A stretch of 7,340 nt of DNA from an uncultured Lachnospiraceae bacterium. Lineage in GTDB: Bacteria; Bacillota; Clostridia; Lachnospirales; Lachnospiraceae. Positions 1 to 5,309 of this stretch are shown in pieces. The position numbers and the translations under genes were made by a program. The stretch's first letter is position 1; every line of letters starts with the position of its first letter. The stretch covers positions 1 to 7,340 of the forward strand of contig CADBLW010000113.1 of assembly GCA_902795625.1 (NCBI GenBank). Direction: 5' to 3'. The notes below the pieces were generated by a model. It saw only the letters and a list, made by a program, of their open reading frames with translations. It had not been told where the DNA came from and did no database searches.

Positions 1-2039
1 AGGAGCTCCTTCGTAAGCTCCGTTCCCTGCGCCGAAAGGCCGCGCACAACCGCCGCGTACAAAGACGCCGCGCCGTCCCCGAGCTTTTCCGCGATGTCTG
101 CGGCCACCGGATCTCCCGCAGGGGCGCCGATGCTCGAATGAGCCGCACCGCTCGCGCCGTTCGCGCCTGCCGTACCTGCACCCGCTGCGCCGCTGCCCGC
201 ACCTGCCGCACCGGCACCGCTGCCTGCTCTCGCAGCCGGCGGAACATAGTCGCGGTACGCGTCCATATACGCAAGGGAGTTCTTATCAATATTCATCAAA
301 AGCCGGAACGCGCGCAGCGCGCCCATCATCGACTCGGAATTCGGGTTCATGATCGGCAGCGTCAGGCCGTTCTGCAGCGCCATCGTGAGGAAGGTCGCAT
401 TCACAAGGTCGCGGTTCGGAAGACCGAAGCTCACGTTGGAAACGCCCAGAACCGCGCCGAGCCCAAGACGGTTATGCACCATCGCAACCGCCTTCAGAGT
501 CTCCGCGACCGCTGCCTGCTCTGCGCTGGCGGTGAGTGTCAGGCAGTCGATCTGCAGGTTCTCCCTGCGGATGCCGATGGCTTCCGCACGGGACACGATC
601 TTCTCCGCCACGGCAAACCGTTCCTCGGCCTTCGATGCGATGCCCGCCTCGTCGAGGGTGAGACCGACAACCGCGGCACCGTATTTTTTGACAAGTGGCA
701 GGATGGAGGAAAGGCTCTTCTCCTCGCCGTTCACACTGTTCACAAGGGGTTTTCCGTTGTAGATGCGAAGCGCCGCCTCCAAAACCTCGGGCTTGTTCGA
801 GTCGATCTGCAGCGGCACATCCACCACCGCCTGCAGCTCGCGGATGACGCGGACCATCATCTCGGTCTCGTCAATACCGGGGAGTCCCACGTTGACATCC
901 AAAATCTCGGCGCCCGCCTCCACCTGGGAGATGGCCTGTCCGAGGATATAATCCATATCGCCGTTCTGCAGCGCCTCCTTGAAGCGTTTCTTGCCCGTGG
1001 GGTTGATGCGCTCGCCGATGCACCGCGGCTCCGTGAACCACACGGCTCTGCTGGCCGAAGCGATACCCGTGGGGCGGGTGTTGCGAAGGGTTGTGAGGTC
1101 CTCGAAATCGTCGGGATAGAACCCGTTTGCAGGATCGGCATTTTCCGCCGCACCGCTGCCGCATTCTGCCTCGAGCGCGTCGCGCTCCGCCTCCCACTCC
1201 CGCACAACCTTCGTGAGTTCGCGGATGTACGCGGGGGAGGTACCGCAGCAGCCGCCCACCACCTGAACGCCGTAGGGGAGCATTTTCCGAACGATCGCGG
1301 CAAATTCCTCCGGCGACACGTTGTAGGTGTTGGTTGCCGGGTCGGGCAGACCCGCGTTGGGCTTCACCACGATCGGAAGCTTCGTCGCCGTGTACAGCTG
1401 CTTCACCATGGGCAGCAGCTCCTCCGGTCCGAGGGAGCAGTTCATTCCGATGCCGTCGATGCCCATATCGGAAAATGTCAGTGCCATCGCGTCGACGCTC
1501 GTGCCCGTGAAGGTACGGGCATTTGCCTCAAAACTCATGGTGAGATAGACCGGCAGGTCACTGTTTTCCTTGGCCGCCAGCACCGCCGCTTTCGCCTCGT
1601 AGAGGTCGGTCATGGTCTCGATGACGATCATGTCGGCGCCCTTCGCGGCGCGCACTTCCTCGGCGAAAATGTCGTAGGCCTCCTCGAAGGCGAGGTCCCC
1701 CAGCGGCGAGATCAGCCGTCCGATGGGTCCGATGTCAAGGGCAACCTTCGTATCGGGCCTGCCCGCCTCGATCACCGCCGCACGGGCGTTGCCGATGGCC
1801 GCGACGATCAGCGTCTGTACCGAATAGCCTGTCTTCGCCATTTTCAGACGGTTCGCGCCGAAGGTGTTTGCGTACACCACCTGCGAACCGGCTTCGATGT
1901 AGCACCTGTGGATCTCCGTCACCTTATCCGGGTGCTCGATGTTCCACACCTCGGGTACGCCGCCGAGAGGCAGCCCCGCCGCCTGCAGCTCCGTGCCCAT
2001 GGCACCGTCAAGAATCATGATCTGCTTGTATTTTTCCAT
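1..2039 (-). CDS. metH: Cobalamin-dependent methionine synthase, core (Hcy + methyl-THF + start of cap domain), 3' partial
   Basis: Transfers a methyl group from 5-methyl-THF via cobalamin to homocysteine, giving methionine and THF in the cytoplasm. I translated the minus strand from ATG 2039 and found no stop through position 1 (679 codons); the C-terminus lies outside. Residues 1-290 are the homocysteine domain: DGAMGT at 11-16 and zinc ligands C201 (NCS) and C264-C265 (GGCCGT). Residues 330-595 are the pterin-binding domain: GERINPTG at 342-349, LDVNVG at 380-385, DSNKPE at 413-418, NSVNGEE at 454-460 and SNVSFGLPNR at 534-543. An Ala/Gly/Ser-rich linker follows (about 600-640), then a helix resembling the start of the cobalamin cap domain (645-679). 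A GGAGG site at 2045-2049 supports the start. The B12-binding domain should follow beyond the edge. Because the reactivation module sits on the gene just upstream, I infer the short MetH form without a C-terminal activation domain. The 3' part must be read to confirm this. Confidence 0.95.
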   Translation of the reverse strand, partial: MEKYKQIMILDGAMGTELQAAGLPLGGVPEVWNIEHPDKVTEIHRCYIEAGSQVVYANTFGANRLKMAKTGYSVQTLIVAAIGNARAAVIEAGRPDTKVALDIGPIGRLISPLGDLAFEEAYDIFAEEVRAAKGADMIVIETMTDLYEAKAAVLAAKENSDLPVYLTMSFEANARTFTGTSVDAMALTFSDMGIDGIGMNCSLGPEELLPMVKQLYTATKLPIVVKPNAGLPDPATNTYNVSPEEFAAIVRKMLPYGVQVVGGCCGTSPAYIRELTKVVREWEAERDALEAECGSGAAENADPANGFYPDDFEDLTTLRNTRPTGIASASRAVWFTEPRCIGERINPTGKKRFKEALQNGDMDYILGQAISQVEAGAEILDVNVGLPGIDETEMMVRVIRELQAVVDVPLQIDSNKPEVLEAALRIYNGKPLVNSVNGEEKSLSSILPLVKKYGAAVVGLTLDEAGIASKAEERFAVAEKIVSRAEAIGIRRENLQIDCLTLTASAEQAAVAETLKAVAMVHNRLGLGAVLGVSNVSFGLPNRDLVNATFLTMALQNGLTLPIMNPNSESMMGALRAFRLLMNIDKNSLAYMDAYRDYVPPAARAGSGAGAAGAGSGAAGAGTAGANGASGAAHSSIGAPAGDPVAADIAEKLGDGAASLYAAVVRGLSAQGTELTKEL
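141..227 (-). repeat. Low-complexity Ala/Gly/Ser linker in metH
   Basis: These bases encode residues 605-633 of MetH, made almost only of Ala, Gly and Ser with one Thr and one Asn. The stretch is built from imperfect GSGAGAAG-like units, and the DNA is an irregular run of GCN and GGN codons. It lies exactly between the methyl-THF domain and the cobalamin cap helix. A flexible tether is expected here because MetH domains swing over large distances during turnover, but this composition is extreme. Slippage-prone repeat DNA could make its length vary between strains. Confidence 0.8.
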
Positions 2040-2044
2040 TCTAT

Positions 2045-2049
2045 CCTCC
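2045..2049 (-). promoter_or_regulatory. Ribosome binding site of metH
   Basis: GGAGG on the minus strand, five bases before the ATG at 2039. This matches the anti-Shine-Dalgarno core and fixes the metH start, which coincides with the usual N-terminus just ahead of the DGAMGT motif. Confidence 0.8.
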
Positions 2050-2097
2050 GCATGAGTTCGGGCGGACTGTCGTCCTCCGATCTACCTCAACTTCCAT

Positions 2098-2115
2098 CGG
2101 GAGCAGTCACTCCCG
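2098..2115 (-). other. Small hairpin between the activation gene and metH
   Basis: Perfect 6-bp inverted repeat, CGGGAG and CTCCCG around a 6-base loop, in the 90-nt gap between the activation gene stop (2130) and metH. No T tract follows on the minus strand, so it does not look like an intrinsic terminator. It could be an inter-cistronic RNA structure that affects stability or translation, or it could be chance in GC-rich DNA. The two genes are probably co-transcribed. Confidence 0.35.
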
Positions 2116-2129
2116 GTATCCTTACGTGG

Positions 2130-2879
2130 TTACTGTTCTCCGTCTTCCTCCGGGGTCTTGTCCTGCCTCGAGAGGCAGCTGTCGTGGTACGCGCAGCCCG
2201 CGCACGACCCTGCCGCGCAGGCTCCCACCGGCGCGGAAACCATGTCGCCCTCGTCGCCGTCCGACGTGGAAACCTTCCGAAGCTCCTTCGTCATATCCTG
2301 CAGGCCGATGATCGCCGTGACGGATTTCATCGGCGTGAGCATGTGCCCCTGCGTCGTCGCAAGCCCGATGCGCTTGCCTGCCTCTACTGCCGCGAGAAGG
2401 TCGTCCTGCATCGAAAGGGGCAGGTCGCCGTAACCCGGGGAGAAGCGCCAGGTCTGGCGGAAAAGGGGCATTTTCCGCTGAAGCTCCGCCTGCACATCGT
2501 CGCAGATCTGCTCGATGGCCGCGCCCGCCATGGCGTCCGTGAGCAGGGCCTTGGGCATCTCCGTCTTCTGAAGCCTCCGAAGCAGCGTGTCCACGCCCGA
2601 CCCGAGGGTCGCCGCCATCAGCACCACCTTCGTGCAGCCCACCAGATGCTTTACGATGTCCTTTCCGGTCAGCGTGAGCGCGCACTCCGCGAGCTTCACT
2701 TCCTCCTCGCTGCAGCACTCCATATCGAAGATCCCCACGCTGTAGGCCGGATGACACGCCTCCATGAGGGGCTTCTCGCACTCGCGCATGAGATTAAGGA
2801 TAGTCTCGTCGGGCATTTGCCCGCCGTAGCCTAAGTACCTCGCGGCCTCCTCCATCCGGATCGGTTTTAACTCTACCAT
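2130..2879 (-). CDS. Free-standing methionine synthase reactivation protein (MetH activation domain)
   Basis: A 249-residue stand-alone version of the C-terminal MetH activation domain (Met_synt_B12 family). In full-length MetH this module binds S-adenosylmethionine and supports reductive methylation of cobalamin that has oxidised to the Co(II) state. Residues 145-150 read RFSPGY, the family's SAM-binding motif, followed by GDLPLSMQ and, at 181-192, LTPMKSVTAIIG, matching the end of the SAM site. The helix around 108-135 is also typical. The ATG at 2879 is preferred to the in-frame GTG at 2951 because AAGGAG lies six bases before it and the extra residues are Gly/Ser-rich. After residue 205 comes an unusual tail with Cys at 221, 226, 229 and 235 and an acidic end, possibly a metal or Fe-S site. 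The protein is rich in further Cys (34, 42, 55, 56, 66, 82, 126). metH follows 90 nt downstream, its obvious partner. Confidence 0.9.
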   Translation of the reverse strand: MVELKPIRMEEAARYLGYGGQMPDETILNLMRECEKPLMEACHPAYSVGIFDMECCSEEEVKLAECALTLTGKDIVKHLVGCTKVVLMAATLGSGVDTLLRRLQKTEMPKALLTDAMAGAAIEQICDDVQAELQRKMPLFRQTWRFSPGYGDLPLSMQDDLLAAVEAGKRIGLATTQGHMLTPMKSVTAIIGLQDMTKELRKVSTSDGDEGDMVSAPVGACAAGSCAGCAYHDSCLSRQDKTPEEDGEQ

Positions 2880-2995
2880 ACTCTGCTCCTTGTCACCGCC
2901 GAAAGACGATCCGCCGGCACTGGCGCCGCCCGGAACATCTTCCGTAAACACTCCAACAGCACGCCGAGGTTCGCAAACCGGGGCGTGCCAAACAT
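2873..2995 (-). CDS. Possible 40-residue small ORF overlapping the activation gene start
   Basis: ATG at 2995 is preceded by AAGGA (3004-3008) at an 8-base spacing. The frame runs 40 codons to a TAG (2875-2873) that overlaps the ATG of the activation gene within the string ATGGTAG. That geometry is typical of translational coupling. The peptide begins MFGTPRFANLGVLLECLRKM; the stretch NLGVLLECLRKMF could form a basic amphipathic helix, and the end is Arg-rich. I recognise no family. It also covers a strong hairpin (2959-2988), which may be the real feature. It could be a leader peptide, a small protein or chance. Confidence 0.3.
   Translation of the reverse strand: MFGTPRFANLGVLLECLRKMFRAAPVPADRLSAVTRSRVW
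2886..2891 (-). promoter_or_regulatory. Ribosome binding site that fixes the activation-protein start
   Basis: AAGGAG on the minus strand, six bases before the ATG at 2879. The in-frame upstream GTG at 2951 has no comparable site, so the 249-residue product is preferred over a 273-residue one. Confidence 0.8.
2959..2988 (-). terminator. Imperfect GC-rich hairpin in the metF/activation-gene gap
   Basis: Arms GCACGCC and GGCGTGC (7 bp) enclose a 2x2 mismatch, then a second 4-bp stem GGTT/AACC with a 4-base loop. On the minus strand it is followed by a T-enriched but not pure T stretch (TGTTGGAGTGTTTA). It could be a weak terminator or attenuator after metF, or a processing site. Without a clean T tract the terminator reading is tentative. 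Confidence 0.35.
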
Positions 2996-3011
2996 TTTCT
3001 ATATCCTTGTC

Positions 3012-3025
3012 CTGCCTTTCGGCAG
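3012..3025 (-). other. GAAA-tetraloop hairpin downstream of metF
   Basis: On the minus strand CTGCC and GGCAG pair around a GAAA (GNRA-class) loop, three bases upstream of the AAGGA of the possible small ORF. GNRA loops stabilise short RNA stems. No T tract follows, so it is not a terminator on its own. A stem this short could arise by chance. Confidence 0.3.
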
Positions 3026-3066
3026 TCGAACCATCTGTGTCATCGCGGTCCTGCCGCGGACCCGTC

Positions 3067-3957
3067 CTACTCTGTCCGGATCAGTCCGGGGTTGATCATC
3101 GGCGCCACCGCATCGGTGATGCGCTTCGCAACGTAGGGGTTGTTCATCGTGTAGAGATGGATGCCGTCCACGCCCCGGGACACAAGGTCGATGATCTGAT
3201 CGATCGCGTAGGCGATGCCGCCCTCGCGGATCGCGTCGGGATACGCCTCGTAACGGGCCATCATCCGCGCGAACTTCGAAGGGATGCTGGCGCCGCACAT
3301 CGTGACCATGCGCTCAATGGATGCCTTGCTTGTGCAGGGCATGATGCCCGCTTCGATCGGCACCGTGATTCCCGCTGCCCGTGCCTTGTCGAGGAATGTG
3401 AAAAATGCGTCGTTGTCGAAGAAGAGCTGCGACAGCAGATGATCCGCGCCCGCGTCCACCTTCTTCTTCAGGTTCGCGATGTCCGCATCCAGCGTTGCCG
3501 CCTCCATGTGTCCTTCGGGGTAGCACGCGCCCATGATGTGGAAATCGCCCTTGGTCTTCAAGTAGGCGATCAGATCCGAGGCATGCGCAAAATCGGTCTG
3601 GATCTCCTTCTCGGCGTTCGGATTGCGGTCGCCGCGAAGCGCCAGGATATTCTCGATCCCGCGCTCCTTCAGCTGCTCGCAGATAAGGTCGATGTCCTCT
3701 TTCGAGTTGTACAGACAGGTCAGATGCACCGCGGATTCAATCCCGTAATCCTTGCGGATGATCTGCGCGATATCCGCGGTCTTCGTGTCCGCCGCGCTTC
3801 CGCCCGCGCCGTAGGTCACGCTGATAAAATCAGGGTGCAAGCCCTGCAGACCGTCGAGGGTCTTGTAGATCGTCTCGATGGGCATATCCTTCTTCGGCGG
3901 GAATATCTCAAAGGTAAAGGCCGTGCGGCCGTTTTTCATGATCTCCGATAGTTTCAT
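3067..3957 (-). CDS. metF: 5,10-methylenetetrahydrofolate reductase
   Basis: FAD enzyme of 296 residues, the normal bacterial MetF length, with a single TIM-barrel domain. It reduces 5,10-methylene-THF to 5-methyl-THF, the methyl donor for MetH. Recognisable features are TFEIFPPK with the catalytic Glu at residue 17 (equivalent to E. coli Glu28), SVTYGAGGS at 46-54 and the folate/flavin motif LALRGD with Asp at 110 (equivalent to E. coli Asp120). Further on come GACYPEGH and QLFFDNDAF, and the C-terminus ends in the usual HLYTMNNP segment. The ATG at 3957 is chosen because a purine-rich ribosome site lies just upstream and the promoter -10 (3985-3990) falls inside any longer in-frame extension. 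It starts a new transcription unit 128 nt after patB. The activation gene starts 187 nt downstream. Confidence 0.97.
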   Translation of the reverse strand: MKLSEIMKNGRTAFTFEIFPPKKDMPIETIYKTLDGLQGLHPDFISVTYGAGGSAADTKTADIAQIIRKDYGIESAVHLTCLYNSKEDIDLICEQLKERGIENILALRGDRNPNAEKEIQTDFAHASDLIAYLKTKGDFHIMGACYPEGHMEAATLDADIANLKKKVDAGADHLLSQLFFDNDAFFTFLDKARAAGITVPIEAGIMPCTSKASIERMVTMCGASIPSKFARMMARYEAYPDAIREGGIAYAIDQIIDLVSRGVDGIHLYTMNNPYVAKRITDAVAPMINPGLIRTE

Positions 3958-3960
3958 GGA

Positions 3961-3971
3961 CCCTCTCTCCC
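3961..3971 (-). promoter_or_regulatory. Ribosome binding site that fixes the metF start
   Basis: The purine run GGGAGAGAGGG on the minus strand ends three bases before the ATG at 3957; its GGAG part sits at a normal distance. It lies within the short predicted leader (about 20 nt), leaving no room for a riboswitch. Confidence 0.65.
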
Positions 3972-3984
3972 AAAGGTTTTCCAC

Positions 3985-4013
3985 AGTATACCACGCGCAA
4001 CGCGCGCGCGCAA
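3985..4013 (-). promoter_or_regulatory. metF promoter, extended -10 type
   Basis: On the minus strand, TTGCGC (4013-4008) is separated by exactly 17 bases from TATACT (3990-3985). The -10 is preceded by TG in the extended position (TGGTATACT). This is a good match to a housekeeping sigma-70/sigma-A promoter. The predicted transcript starts near 3978 and gives a leader of about 20 nt before the metF ATG. The spacer is almost entirely alternating C and G, and TTGCGCG occurs twice within it. Confidence 0.75.
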
Positions 4014-4033
4014 GGAAAATGAAGTCATTTTCC
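4014..4033 (-). promoter_or_regulatory. 20-bp inverted repeat abutting the metF -35; candidate operator or uptake-word pair
   Basis: GGAAAATGA and TCATTTTCC face each other across two bases, a perfect 9-bp inverted repeat ending at the first base of the -35 box. Its position suits a transcription-factor site. Alternatively, read as RNA it forms an 8-bp stem with a 4-base loop and could act as a weak terminator for patB. Each arm contains the octamer GGAAAATG, which recurs elsewhere in the window. Confidence 0.5.
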
Positions 4034-4085
4034 ACTGTGCTTTCGGATCCGGCATCGCGGATTTATGCATTGCCCCTGCCGACGG

Positions 4086-5285
4086 TCAGAACATCCCGCC
4101 GCTCTTGCTGACAACGCGGAGCCGCTCGAGGGCCTCCATGAGGACGCTCCGCGGGCACGCGACGTTGATCCGCTGAAATCCTGCGCCGCCGCGGCCGAAC
4201 ATGGTTCCCCGGTCGAGCCACAGCTTCGCCCGGTTCACGATGAGATCATCAAGTTCCCGCGGGCAGAGCCCGGTCTCACGGAAATCAAGCCACGCCAAAT
4301 AGGTGGCCTCGGTCTCCACAACATGTACTCCGGGCAGTTCTTCGTAGACGAACTTCGCCAGAAAATCCAGGTTTTCCCGAATGTACTTCCGTGCCGCCGC
4401 ATACCACTCGTCCCCGTGCTCATACGCCGCCTGCGCAGCCGCGATGCCCGCCGCATTCGGCTCATCGTAGCCGGTCTGCGCGATCGCCTGCCGGAACCGG
4501 TGACGAATATCACTGTTTGGAATAAAAATGTTGGACTGCTGAAGTCCCGCCAGATTGAAGGTCTTGCTGGGCGATGTCGCCGTGATCGTAAATTCCCGAA
4601 ACGACTCATCCACTTTCTGGAACACCTGATGCTCACCCTTCCACACAAAATCGAAATGAATCTCGTCACTGAACACGGTCACACCGTACCGACGGCACAG
4701 CTCACCGATGCGCCGAAGCTCCTCCTCGGTCCAGGCCCGGCCCACGGGATTGTGGGGATTGCAGAGAATGAAAAGTTTTACGTCTCCTCCGGCGATCCGC
4801 CGCTCAAAGTCCTCGTAATCCATCGTGTAACGGCCTTCTTCATCACGCAGAAGTTCCGACACCACGAGTCGGCGGCCGTTGGCCTTTATGATATCCGCGA
4901 AAGGATAGTACACCGGCTCCTGGATGATCACGCCGTCCCCGGGCTCCGTCAGGCCGCGCACCGCAGCCCCGATGGCAAAGCACACGCCGGGAGTCTTCAC
5001 GTGCCACTCCGGCTGCACCTCCCAGCCGTGGTGCCGCTTCATCCAGCCTGCCACCGCCTCGAAGAACCCGTCGCCGTCCTGCACGTTCGTGTAGCCGTAG
5101 ATGTTGTGGCGCGCAAGCTCCGTCAGCGCATCCTCGATATAGGAGCTCGTCCGGAAATCCATATCCGCCACCCAAAACGGCAGCACATCCTCGGGGTATC
5201 CCCTCTTCTTCGCAAAATCATACTTCAGGCATTTGCTGTTCCTGCGGTCGATCACCGCGTCAAAATTCAGATTTCTCTCCGCCAT
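4086..5285 (-). CDS. patB: MalY/PatB-family C-S beta-lyase (cystathionine beta-lyase), PLP-dependent
   Basis: Fold-type I PLP enzyme of 399 residues, close to the usual 385-400. It cleaves cystathionine to homocysteine, pyruvate and ammonia, and members often also release H2S from cysteine. Visible features are the family opening (NFDAVIDRRNSKCLKYD), PFWVADMDF at 36-44 and YGYTN at 63-67. CNPHNPVGR at 175-183 holds the Asn that contacts the PLP ring, and SDEIHFDF at 206-213 holds the Asp that pairs with the PLP nitrogen. The Schiff-base Lys is K241 in SPSKTFNLAGLQQSN, and R372 (FQRINVACPR) is the likely substrate carboxylate binder. AGGAG (5293-5297) precedes the ATG by seven bases. It starts 24 nt after the gamma-synthase-like gene, so the two are surely co-transcribed and catalyse consecutive steps. 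Family members are often annotated only as aminotransferases; the neighbours favour the lyase role. Confidence 0.93.
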   Translation of the reverse strand: MAERNLNFDAVIDRRNSKCLKYDFAKKRGYPEDVLPFWVADMDFRTSSYIEDALTELARHNIYGYTNVQDGDGFFEAVAGWMKRHHGWEVQPEWHVKTPGVCFAIGAAVRGLTEPGDGVIIQEPVYYPFADIIKANGRRLVVSELLRDEEGRYTMDYEDFERRIAGGDVKLFILCNPHNPVGRAWTEEELRRIGELCRRYGVTVFSDEIHFDFVWKGEHQVFQKVDESFREFTITATSPSKTFNLAGLQQSNIFIPNSDIRHRFRQAIAQTGYDEPNAAGIAAAQAAYEHGDEWYAAARKYIRENLDFLAKFVYEELPGVHVVETEATYLAWLDFRETGLCPRELDDLIVNRAKLWLDRGTMFGRGGAGFQRINVACPRSVLMEALERLRVVSKSGGMF

Positions 5286-5309
5286 CGCTTATCTCCTGTC
5301 TCAGCTCTC

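Noticed and set aside
2041..2097. An 18-codon frame ending in TAG two bases before the metH ATG
   Set aside because: It lacks a well-spaced ribosome site, begins at the edge of a hairpin and has unremarkable composition. Its end near the metH start may be coincidence.
138..2834. An 898-codon open frame on the plus strand, antisense to metH and the activation gene
   Set aside because: The minus strand carries clear MetH and Met_synt_B12 motifs throughout. The plus-strand product is an Arg/His-rich string with no domain. Long antisense frames arise from GC-rich codon choice in the real genes.
2880..2951. N-terminal extension of the activation protein from GTG 2951
   Set aside because: No ribosome site precedes the GTG, the extra residues are Gly/Ser-rich and unlike the family, and AAGGAG is placed correctly for the ATG at 2879.
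3958..4035. N-terminal extension of MetF from GTG 4035
   Set aside because: The extension would include the predicted -10 box and much of the promoter, and MetF homologues begin near the ATG at 3957.
3958..4085. A SAM riboswitch (S-box) ahead of metF
   Set aside because: The promoter puts the transcript start about 20 nt before the ATG, and no S-box-like series of stems is visible in the gap.
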